NCBI GenBank assembly: GCA_003552745.1
Contig: PUOG01000111.1
Coordinates: 1 to 6,092 of the forward strand
DNA: 6,092 nucleotides
From: Spirochaetaceae bacterium
Lineage (GTDB): Bacteria; Spirochaetota; Spirochaetia; DSM-27196; SKKC01
Direction of reading: 5' to 3'
Shown here: piece by piece, positions 1 to 5,930 of the stretch
Layout: each line of letters starts with the position of its first letter
Numbering within the stretch: the first letter of the stretch is position 1
Notes under the pieces: model-generated
What the model was told of the DNA's origin: nothing
The model's input: only the letters and a program-made list of their open reading frames with translations
The model's database searches: none
Translations under genes and position numbers: made by a program

Positions 1-420
1 CATGTACTCCTGTACTGGGCGATCGGTAACATCGTGCTCGCAGCAGTGCTCCGTCTCGTGCCGGGCATCGGTTTTCAAAGCTTCTGGGAGATGACCGCTT
101 TCTGGAACGTCGTGAACCTCGTGATAGCGGCTATGGGACTGCGCAGGCTGGGGCGCAATATCGAACCGACGAGCGTGGCCGCGGAAATCGGGGAAGCACA
201 TCGGATGGAGAAGGTTTTGCTGTTCAACGGCGGGCTCGATGTTGGCTATATGATGTTCGGACTCTTTCTCACACAGCTTTCGAGCGGACCGATGTACGAA
301 TCGTATCCGGGTTGGGGTGCGGCGATCGTCGTGCAAGGCCTCTTTCTATTTGTCTTCGACACGCTGTTCGCATGGCGCCTCTCGAAGGTACGGGTATACG
401 AAGGAGGGATCGAGCGATAG
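1..420 (+). CDS. DUF6992-like small integral membrane protein (5' end outside window)
   Basis: The reading frame is open from the first base, so the true start lies upstream; a GTG at 34 is internal. The visible 139 residues contain about four hydrophobic stretches: near 1-21, 34-46, 72-91 and 107-126. Recognisable landmarks are the 'YWAIGN' start of the first segment, 'FWNVVNLVIAAMG' in the second, 'EKVLLFNGGLD' leading into the third, and 'QGLFLFVFD' in the fourth. This pattern (WxxxN, then N-xxNL, then LLFNxGLD, then FLxxFD) is what I recall for the DUF6992 family of short bacterial membrane proteins, whose function is unknown. No catalytic motif is visible. The protein ends in a short charged tail. 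There is no obvious strong terminator after the stop. The family assignment rests on motif recall; membrane location is clear from the sequence. Confidence 0.75.
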   Translation, partial: HVLLYWAIGNIVLAAVLRLVPGIGFQSFWEMTAFWNVVNLVIAAMGLRRLGRNIEPTSVAAEIGEAHRMEKVLLFNGGLDVGYMMFGLFLTQLSSGPMYESYPGWGAAIVVQGLFLFVFDTLFAWRLSKVRVYEGGIER

Positions 421-452
421 CGACCTTCCCTTCTCCAGGCGCGAGAAGACAC

Positions 453-590
453 CTACCAGACGCCCGGCACCAGGCGGTGGCGGGTGCGCCGCGCGTAATC
501 GGCATACGCATCGAGGATCGCCACGCCCACTTAGCCCCAATATGTACCGGAGATCAGCGGTGCCGGCGTCCGAGACACGCTCTCCAATAC
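453..590 (-). pseudogene. Decayed 3' remnant of an isoprenylcysteine carboxyl methyltransferase-like gene
   Basis: Read on the minus strand, one frame gives 'VLESVSRTPAPLISGTYWG', then an in-frame TAA (531-533), then a 25-codon stretch ending 'YADYARRTRHRLVPGVW' and a TAG stop at 453-455. Membrane methyltransferases of the isoprenylcysteine carboxyl methyltransferase family typically end with a 'GTPLxLGSWWGL' membrane segment, about 30 residues including an 'EERLL' motif, and then 'GYxxYxxRxRYRLxPGVW' at the C-terminus. Both signatures are here in the right order and the same frame, but the linking segment is missing and a stop separates them. The upstream catalytic region with its RHPxY motif is not seen. 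I read this as a relic, not a working gene. The family name is from motif recall; the short length leaves some chance of coincidence. Confidence 0.5.
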
Positions 591-621
591 CCGAATTATC
601 GTCGGTGACGACCGATCACCA

Positions 622-648
622 TTGACACCCCCACACCGCCACCATAAT
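622..648 (+). promoter_or_regulatory. Candidate sigma70-type promoter for the GGDEF gene
   Basis: A perfect TTGACA at 622-627 is followed, after a short 15-base spacer, by CATAAT at 643-648 (five of six matches to TATAAT). Transcription would start near 655, giving a leader of about 30 bases before the GTG start at 685. The 15-base spacer is shorter than the optimal 17, so strength is uncertain. Several overlapping short dyads lie just upstream (599-620). The TTG inside this -35 box is the longest possible start of the downstream reading frame, which argues against using that start. Confidence 0.4.
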
Positions 649-684
649 GTCGACGAGGCACACGTTCGGTCGGGGATTCAGCAA

Positions 685-2154
685 GTGAATACGCGCCTCT
701 TTACTGCACTGAGTCTCGTCGTCCTCCTCGGGTTTGTCGCGCTGACGCTCTTCAACGCCGTTCGGGAGAGACAGCGGATTCGATCGTTCATCGCCGACCA
801 CGAGCTGCCGGCCATCGGTATGGCCGTTTCGGCAAACCTTGACCGCACGGCAGCAAAGTATCAGCAAGTTGGACATGAGCTGTTGCGCGGCGACTTCCTC
901 CGTGACTGGATATTCGGTGGCGAGGAGGATGAGGAGGAGCTTCGCGCCTTCCTGGAAGGAATTCGGGCGCGGCACGGCATGATGGATGCCGGCATCGTGA
1001 GCGATCGCAGCGAGACCTACTACGGCACCGACGGTCGCACCGTCGGAATGTCCCGGGACAACTGGGAGCGCGACGGTTGGTATTACCTCTATCGCGAAAC
1101 GATGCCCGAAGCGAACATCGACACGTGGTACTTTCCGGAAACCGGTCGAATCGGGATGTGGGTCAACGTCTCGATCCGCGATGCCGACGGGTCGTTCCTC
1201 GGGATAACCGGCGGAGGGGTCGAAGCAACGGAATTCTCGCGCGTGCTCCACTCCTACGGTGAACTTCCCGGCATCAACGTCTTTCTCGCGCGGAGCGACG
1301 GCCAGTTAGTTTACGCTTCGAACCGGAACCTCCTGAAACGACCGGGGTGCATAGATGATGTATCCACAGTTGCGATCACCGAAGAGGTTGATGGTACCGA
1401 GGGCATAGCCGGTCGTCGGTTCATGCCCGACGGACCAACCGGGTCGCTGCTGTGGGCTCGCTACTCCAAGCCGTGGGATACCTTCATCGTTATCGAGAAG
1501 ACTGGCGACATCGTGAACGAAAGGATCAGGGAGATGTCTATCCGCACCCTGGTCGGCGGCGGCGTGCTCACCGCGTCGCTGTACGCATTGACGCTCACGG
1601 TCATTCTCGCCGCCCGAAAACGGATCGCTTCCCAGACGCGAAAGCTCGAAACGATCGCGGGAGAAGATGCTCTGACCGGCCTCTACAACCGACTCAGCTT
1701 TACCGAGTACGTGGAGCGGGAAGTGTCGCTGATCCGTAGAAGTGGCGGACAATCGTGCGTGGCACTGCTCGACCTCGACTACTTCAAGAATGTCAATGAC
1801 ACCTACGGCCACCCTACCGGAGATGCGGTCCTGCAGGCGGTTGCCGGTGTGATCCGATCCGAGCTTCGCGACACCGATATCCCGGCGCGTTTCGGCGGTG
1901 AGGAGTTCGCGGTGTTGCTTCCGAGCACATCCATCGACGGCGCGGCGCACCTTGCCGAACGCATCCGGCGAGCCGTCGCCGCCGGATTCGGACCGTTCCC
2001 CGAACTGCCGGCGCTGCCGACACTCACCATCAGCATCGGCGTGACCTCTCTCATCGCCGACGACTCCGGCCCCGATTCAGCGTACCACCGTGCCGACGAT
2101 GCGCTATACCGGGCCAAGCGCAACGGCCGTGATAGGGTGGAGTGTGGCGTATAG
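685..2154 (+). CDS. Membrane-bound Cache-GGDEF diguanylate cyclase
   Basis: The 489-residue product should make cyclic di-GMP from two GTP in response to a ligand sensed outside the membrane. Residues 5-26 form a first membrane helix. Residues about 27-284 are a periplasmic double-Cache-like sensor, with 'WYY' at 132-134 and 'WVNVSIRDADG' from 159. A second helix is at about 288-310, and the GGDEF domain runs from about 327 ('EDALTGLYNR') to the end. The domain has 'DLDYFKNVND' from 363 (metal-binding Asp363), the active-site GGEEF at 404-408 and an inhibitory I-site RDTD at 395-398, exactly five residues upstream. It therefore looks active and feedback-inhibited. The frame opens at a TTG (622), but that codon lies in the putative -35 box. 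GTG 685, right before the first helix and nine bases after GGGG, is preferred. The ligand is unknown, and no EAL or HD-GYP domain is fused. Confidence 0.92.
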   Translation: MNTRLFTALSLVVLLGFVALTLFNAVRERQRIRSFIADHELPAIGMAVSANLDRTAAKYQQVGHELLRGDFLRDWIFGGEEDEEELRAFLEGIRARHGMMDAGIVSDRSETYYGTDGRTVGMSRDNWERDGWYYLYRETMPEANIDTWYFPETGRIGMWVNVSIRDADGSFLGITGGGVEATEFSRVLHSYGELPGINVFLARSDGQLVYASNRNLLKRPGCIDDVSTVAITEEVDGTEGIAGRRFMPDGPTGSLLWARYSKPWDTFIVIEKTGDIVNERIREMSIRTLVGGGVLTASLYALTLTVILAARKRIASQTRKLETIAGEDALTGLYNRLSFTEYVEREVSLIRRSGGQSCVALLDLDYFKNVNDTYGHPTGDAVLQAVAGVIRSELRDTDIPARFGGEEFAVLLPSTSIDGAAHLAERIRRAVAAGFGPFPELPALPTLTISIGVTSLIADDSGPDSAYHRADDALYRAKRNGRDRVECGV

Positions 2155-2198
2155 TGTGTATTGAAGTGCGGCCACGCGAATTGAGATCGCGGCGAACC

Positions 2199-2202
2199 GG
2201 AG
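2199..2202 (+). promoter_or_regulatory. Ribosome binding site that selects ATG 2209
   Basis: GGAG at 2199-2202 directly abuts an ATG at 2203, which leaves no spacing for that codon, but sits six bases before the in-frame ATG at 2209. The second ATG is therefore the likelier start, shortening the protein by two residues. Confidence 0.55.
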
Positions 2203-2208
2203 ATGATA

Positions 2209-3837
2209 ATGCCATCATCGAATAGTAACGAGTCGAACCGGGAGTCGCCGAACGCTGCCGAAGAGCGGTTTCCGGGGCTGTTTCTGCACGACCTCGGACT
2301 CTCCGGTGACCGCATCGCTGCGCTGATATCCGGAGATCCCGAACAGTACGCGGAGATTTTCGAGATCGTCCCGGCGCTCGATCCCGGTGAGGAGGATGAG
2401 ATTCCGGTGCTCCGGTTTACGCTTGCGTTGCTTCGAGCGGTGGGCGAGCGCGAGCCGCTGAAAGCGACCGCCAAAGGGAACCTCCCGCAGGCGGTGGTAA
2501 AGGAACTCTTCACCGGGGCTTTTTCCAACGCCGAGCGCGATTTCATCCGCGTGAACCGCGAAGACGACAGTCCTGTGTTATCCTGGATCCGGAAACTCGC
2601 GCAGCAGGCGGGGCTACTCGCGTTACGCAATCGCGCGTTCCGATTGACGAAAGCGGGTCGGTCGGCACTGGACTGCGGCACGTGGGCGGAGGTGTACAGA
2701 CGCCTCACGGAGGCGCATCTTCGCCGCCCCGAAGTGCTGCACCGCTTCGACGGGTACGAGGACGACGGGGCGATCGCCGCTGCCCTGCCGCTACTGCTGT
2801 TTGCCGCGCGCGATTCGACACAGCACTATCTGTACGAGGAAGACTTCGCCGAGCTGATTCATGCCGTGGATCTCGGCGGCTACATACCGCCCGAAGAGCT
2901 TGGTAATGCGGTCGCACTGCGGTTCTTCGAACGGTTCGCCGTTCCATTCGGCCTCGTGGAGCCGGGCCCACCGTTTACGCCTCCGGTCCGGACTCGCCGG
3001 TATGTGTATATCGGGTTCGGTCGCTGGCGGCGCACCGAGCGCTTCGACCGCATCTTCCGCTGGCACGTCGATCCACCGCGCAGAGCTGCCATGCCGCCGG
3101 AAGCTGCCGCCTCCCGACTGATGGACGCGGTACACGGCGACCCGGGAGGACGGATCGACGGCAGCGAAGATTTTTCGATCGAGCGCTACTGCCTGCGTGC
3201 GATCGAACGTTGTCCGAACGAGCCGGACGCCTATGTCGTGTGGGCGCGACTTTACGAGCGACAACCCCAACTCGCTCTCGCAATCGTGGAAACCGGCATA
3301 GCGGCGACGCGGGACCGCGAACCGGACCTGCCCGACGGTGTCTCCCCGTGGGCCGACCACCTCTTTCGCGACGTTCTGCGTCTGCATTTCATCCGCGCGG
3401 AGATGCTCCGGTCGCTCGGCCGGCTTGACGAGGCGCTCGATGAGTACGAGTACCTGCTGGATTTCGATCCGGAGGATGGAATCGGCGCGCGCCTGTATTA
3501 CGTTCCAGCGCTGCTGCTGGCGGGTCGGTATCGTGACGCGCAGCGCGCCCTCGGCGATGTTTCCGGCGACGAGCTCTTCGCGGCGCCGATCTGGAATGCG
3601 GCACTCACCGCTGTCGCCCTCGACGACGACGCCGACGAGCTTCTGAAGAAGGCGCTCGAAGCGAATCCGCATGTTCCTCGATACCTGCTCTCCCGCCATC
3701 TTCCGGCGCCACCGCCGTACTACAGCCCCGGCGACGAGGACGAAGCGATCATCTACGCCGATGGTGCTCAGCCGGCATGGCGGGCGGTCCCCGGCGCGCT
3801 CGACCGGCTGAAGCGCTTGCGGCAGGCTTCCGGATGA
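2209..3837 (+). CDS. Uncharacterised protein with winged-helix-like N-terminus and TPR-like C-terminus
   Basis: The product is a 542-residue soluble protein with no signal peptide or membrane segment; its function is unknown. After an acidic N-terminal region, residues 83-93 read 'PLKATAKGNLP' and residues 135-155 read as a short 'GLL...FRLTKAGRSAL' hairpin. This pairing resembles the winged-helix-like module ('LTxKGNLPxxxVxEL ... LTxxG') found in hypothetical proteins, some related to the plasmid pRiA4b ORF-3 group. The middle (about 155-310) has an Arg-rich 'FGRWRRTERFDRIFRW' stretch. From about 325 there are helical repeats with Ala/Leu/Tyr spacing; the clearest tetratricopeptide-like unit is at 394-424 ('RAEMLRSLGRLDEALDEYEYLL'). 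The C-terminus has 'YYSPGDEDEA' from 504 and a nearby 'AWRAVPGALDRL', a motif I recall from other TPR-type hypothetical proteins. It lies 54 bases after the cyclase gene with no terminator between, so co-transcription is plausible, but nothing in it binds cyclic di-GMP by a recognised motif (no PilZ RxxxR). Confidence 0.8.
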   Translation: MPSSNSNESNRESPNAAEERFPGLFLHDLGLSGDRIAALISGDPEQYAEIFEIVPALDPGEEDEIPVLRFTLALLRAVGEREPLKATAKGNLPQAVVKELFTGAFSNAERDFIRVNREDDSPVLSWIRKLAQQAGLLALRNRAFRLTKAGRSALDCGTWAEVYRRLTEAHLRRPEVLHRFDGYEDDGAIAAALPLLLFAARDSTQHYLYEEDFAELIHAVDLGGYIPPEELGNAVALRFFERFAVPFGLVEPGPPFTPPVRTRRYVYIGFGRWRRTERFDRIFRWHVDPPRRAAMPPEAAASRLMDAVHGDPGGRIDGSEDFSIERYCLRAIERCPNEPDAYVVWARLYERQPQLALAIVETGIAATRDREPDLPDGVSPWADHLFRDVLRLHFIRAEMLRSLGRLDEALDEYEYLLDFDPEDGIGARLYYVPALLLAGRYRDAQRALGDVSGDELFAAPIWNAALTAVALDDDADELLKKALEANPHVPRYLLSRHLPAPPPYYSPGDEDEAIIYADGAQPAWRAVPGALDRLKRLRQASG

Positions 3838-3874
3838 CGGAGCTCACTCTGAGGCACGAACACTGACGCATAAA

Positions 3875-3893
3875 CCGGGTTGACGAAACCCGG
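3875..3893. terminator. Hairpin between convergent genes, possible weak bidirectional terminator
   Basis: CCGGGTT (3875-3881) pairs with AACCCGG (3887-3893) across a five-base loop, a perfect seven-pair stem. It sits 37 bases after the plus-strand stop and 6 bases beyond the end of the minus-strand pseudogene frame. Neither side has a proper T-tract: the plus side continues CACCGCTTAG and the minus side TTTATGCG. It could terminate minus-strand transcription weakly; the evidence is position plus stem only. Confidence 0.35.
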
Positions 3894-3899
3894 CACCGC

Positions 3900-4347
3900 T
3901 TAGAAATTTCGAAATGCGTTTGTTTCGGCACACGCTTTATGCTTCGTCGCGGTGCGGGTGCCGGCCGCCCGCTCGACTCTCCGCACATACTCCTCGATCC
4001 CGGCGGACGAGGTAAGCCGGACGAACCGAATATGCGACCACTGCGGTGCGGACATGTATTCGAGCATGGCGCGGCGCTTGCGCCGATGTTGCGTCACGAT
4101 CCACCAGATGAGCGACTCTTCTTTCCGCCACACCATTAAGTGCGGCCAGAATCGCTCGTAGTTCGTGCCCCAGAGCAGCTCCTTCGAGCGTGAGCGACGC
4201 CACGACCGCCTGATCACGCGCAGCAGCAGCTGCCGCATCGAGGAGGCGTGACAACCGCTCCGCGACCGTGCTCTTTCCCGCGCAGCTGTTCCCGATTACG
4301 TGAATGCGACTGCCGATCGACTGCGGTCCGGTGTCATCTCCAACCAT
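3900..4347 (-). pseudogene. P-loop adenylate/shikimate-kinase-like protein, broken by internal deletion and frameshift
   Basis: From ATG 4347 the frame gives 'SRIHVIGNSCAGKSTVAERL', an intact Walker A motif (GNSCAGKST, residues 19-27), and loses family resemblance after about residue 37. The -1/+2 frame, open from near 4238 to the TAA at 3900, carries the C-terminal half: 'RVIRRSWRR', 'ELLWGTNYERFW', 'EESLIWWIVTQHRRKRR' and 'HIRFVRL'. In the intact family of about 170-180 residues, these halves are joined by about 65-70 residues that include the 'ELDALxW' and 'WVVDGNY' motifs and the hydrophobic strand before the Arg-rich helix. That middle is absent in all frames. A deletion of roughly 200 bases, not a multiple of three, with its junction near 4225-4240, explains this. 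The start is 9 bases after the SDH-like stop with a poorly spaced AGAGG, so the gene was probably the third in the rhomboid operon. An assembly or sequencing error at the GC-rich CTGCTGCTG junction is possible. Confidence 0.8.
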
Positions 4348-4356
4348 GCCTCTACA

Positions 4357-5058
4357 CTACCCCGCCCGACGCCGCGGCAAACGGTGGCGTCCGCCGCTCC
4401 ACCGGCGGAGTGGCTGCGGGTACAGGCTCATGAGCTGGAGCACAGCGTCGGGCATATCGGTGGTGACCGGCAGGCCGAGCGAACGCGCCTGTTCGGCGGA
4501 GATCGGACCATCATCGCGCCGGGTTTCGCCGGCAAGTTGTTCGGCGATACGGAGAGCGACATCTTCGTCCATATGTGTGCGAAGCAACTCCGCGGCGGCG
4601 GATCGGTGCCGCTCTTTGACCGGTACGAGCACCGAATGCCGACACATCACGATCCGGTCGGCGGCAAGCGCGATGAGTGTCGCACCGGCGTGCGCACGGT
4701 ACGGTACAAGGACGCTAACGTTGCCGGGGTGCGCGGCGACCGCGCGGGCGATTTGCAGCGCGGGGAGGTCGAGTCGCGAGCGAGCGTGCAGCACGATGTC
4801 GAGGGAAGTATCATCATCAGAGAGATGAATAGCCCGCAGCACTTCCTCGGGCTCGTGCATGTCGAGCAATCGCACGAGCGGGAAACCGAGAAGGTTCATA
4901 CTCTCCTGCCGGTAGATGAGCGGGATCACGCGGGTGCCGCGCTCCCGCTCGATCTGTGCGATCTTGCGCGTACGCATCGTCTCGAGGAAGTGCTTGCGGA
5001 GCACCGGCTGGATAGCCGCAAGGATAAGGAAAAGCAGAAACAGTTCGCCTATGCCCAC
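4357..5058 (-). CDS. SDH-family (PF01972-like) Clp-fold protein, apparently catalytically inactive
   Basis: The 233-residue product matches the serine dehydrogenase proteinase family (ClpP/crotonase fold, clan SK). It starts with one membrane-anchor helix (5-20), followed by 'MRTRKIAQIERERGTRVI' (28-45), 'RQESMNLLGFP' (50-60), 'LDIVLH' (86-91), 'LQIARAV' (101-107), 'TLIALAADRIVM' (127-138) and the C-terminal 'ARSLGLPVTTDMP' (191-203) and 'LMSLYPQP' (209-216). Active members have, from recall, TPGG after 'LDIVLH' and SGGT around the nucleophile. Here these are ARSR (92-95) and A124-G-A-T, so the nucleophile is Ala (codon GCC). About 35-40 residues after 'IVMC' are also missing; 'VLVPVKERHR' leads straight to 'SAAAELL', making the protein shorter than the usual ~280. 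The start GTG 5058 overlaps the rhomboid stop by 10 bases and has an ideal AGGAGG six bases upstream. The remaining fold motifs are well kept, which suggests a maintained pseudoenzyme, though early decay cannot be excluded. Confidence 0.85.
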   Translation of the reverse strand: MGIGELFLLFLILAAIQPVLRKHFLETMRTRKIAQIERERGTRVIPLIYRQESMNLLGFPLVRLLDMHEPEEVLRAIHLSDDDTSLDIVLHARSRLDLPALQIARAVAAHPGNVSVLVPYRAHAGATLIALAADRIVMCRHSVLVPVKERHRSAAAELLRTHMDEDVALRIAEQLAGETRRDDGPISAEQARSLGLPVTTDMPDAVLQLMSLYPQPLRRWSGGRHRLPRRRAG

Positions 5059-5813
5059 GGTCTCCCTCCTCTTCGCCGGCGTCCGTCCGGCAGAAAGCCG
5101 TAAAATCCTTCGTCGCGGTGGAACCGGCGGTAGTGGCGCACCGAACGCCGGACAATCGGAGTCAATACCCATCCGGCGACGAAGCCGCCGATGTGCGCCC
5201 ACCAGGCGATGCCGCCACCGGCGGCGGGCATCAACAGAGAGGTGATGCCCGGCACGATCTGGGTCATGAACCAGAAGACGGCAAAGATGATCGCAGGTAT
5301 TTCGAAGAAGAACGGGAAGAACAGTATCGGCACGAGCATGACCAGCCGCGCGAAGGGGAACATCCGCACGTAGCAGCCGATCACTCCGGCAATCGCTCCG
5401 GAGGCGCCGAGCGCGGGAATGGTGGAGCCGGGGTTTACAATCGCATGAGCCGAGGAGGCGGCAATTCCTGCGGCGAGGTAGAAGATGAAGAAGCGCAGCG
5501 TACCGAGCCGGTCTTCGACCCCCGGACCGAAGATCCAGAGCGTCCACATGTTCAGAATCAAGTGCGTCCATCCGCCGTGGAGAAAGGTGTTGGACAGTAA
5601 CGGCAGATAGTCGAGTACGCCTGTCGCCGGAGCGACCTCGGCGATCTCTCCGAAGTAGCGTGCCGGGATCAGGGCGAACTCGGCCCAGAATCGGGCCAGC
5701 GCGCGCGCAGGAAGGGCCGCTTGATAAAGAAAGATGAGCACGTTCGCACCGACAAGCGTGTAGGTCCCGACCGGCGGATAGCGCACCGGGACACTGTCCT
5801 GAATCGGAATCAT
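5049..5813 (-). CDS. Rhomboid family intramembrane serine protease
   Basis: The 254-residue product is a polytopic membrane protease that should cut transmembrane helices of substrate proteins. The catalytic Ser138 lies in 'LGASGAIAG' (135-143) and the catalytic His207 in 'WWAHIGGFVAGW' (204-215). The oxyanion-side HxxxN is H84-N88 in 'HGGWTHLILNMW', and the L1-loop/second-helix region 'IFGPGVEDRLGTLRFFIFYL' (94-113) is typical. Hydrophobic segments lie near 17-34, 84-95, 106-125, 132-149, 155-170, 172-187 and 202-219. The C-terminal tail (about 222-254) is Arg-rich and cytoplasmic by the positive-inside rule. A longer frame begins at 5846, but ATG 5813 is preferred: AGGA lies five bases upstream (5819-5822) and 'MIPIQDSVP' is the usual N-terminus for this rhomboid subgroup. 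All key residues are present, so it looks active. It leads a probable operon with the SDH-like gene (10-base overlap). Confidence 0.95.
   Translation of the reverse strand: MIPIQDSVPVRYPPVGTYTLVGANVLIFLYQAALPARALARFWAEFALIPARYFGEIAEVAPATGVLDYLPLLSNTFLHGGWTHLILNMWTLWIFGPGVEDRLGTLRFFIFYLAAGIAASSAHAIVNPGSTIPALGASGAIAGVIGCYVRMFPFARLVMLVPILFFPFFFEIPAIIFAVFWFMTQIVPGITSLLMPAAGGGIAWWAHIGGFVAGWVLTPIVRRSVRHYRRFHRDEGFYGFLPDGRRRRGGRPWA
5065..5070 (-). promoter_or_regulatory. Strong ribosome binding site of the SDH-like gene
   Basis: The minus strand reads AGGAGG six bases before GTG 5058. It lies inside the rhomboid coding sequence and fixes the start of the SDH-like gene, supporting coupled translation of the two genes. 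Confidence 0.8.
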
Positions 5814-5818
5814 CGAAG

Positions 5819-5822
5819 TCCT
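5819..5822 (-). promoter_or_regulatory. Ribosome binding site selecting the rhomboid start at 5813
   Basis: AGGA on the minus strand lies five bases before ATG 5813, whereas no comparable site was judged to favour the upstream in-frame ATG at 5846. It supports the shorter, family-typical N-terminus. Confidence 0.55.
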
Positions 5823-5930
5823 ACTATAGCGCACGGTTGCGAGCACGTGGAGAGGGTGCGGTTCCGGTTGGGCGGGTCCCGGCAGTCGGGGAATCAGGTC
5901 AATTCGGCGCCATTCACGGCAAACGGTCCG

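Noticed and set aside
430..448. CTTCTC/GAGAAG six-pair hairpin just after the first stop codon, considered as a terminator
   Set aside because: The stem is short, its loop is seven bases, and no T-tract follows.
616..1251. A 211-codon minus-strand frame opposite the Cache domain
   Set aside because: It has no recognisable motif and lies antisense to the well-supported sensor cyclase; it is best explained by high GC content.
2791..3699. A 302-codon minus-strand frame opposite the TPR-like protein
   Set aside because: Its composition is Arg/Val/Glu-rich without family motifs and it covers the interior of a gene with consistent domain structure on the other strand.
3903..3915. Overlapping palindromes GAAATTTC and ATTTCGAAAT at the convergent junction
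   Set aside because: They form part of the last codons of the pseudogene frame and are short AT-rich palindromes with no partner copies seen, so there is no support for a binding or attachment site.
4300..5103. A 267-codon plus-strand open frame running antisense to the SDH-like gene
   Set aside because: Its translation is low-complexity and charged, without recognisable motifs, and it lies opposite a gene with clear family motifs and a strong ribosome binding site. It is a GC-driven shadow frame.
5823..5828. TATAGT on the minus strand just upstream of the rhomboid gene, considered as a -10 box
   Set aside because: Transcription from it would start inside or after the ribosome binding site at 5819-5822, and no good -35 hexamer lies 16-18 bases upstream.
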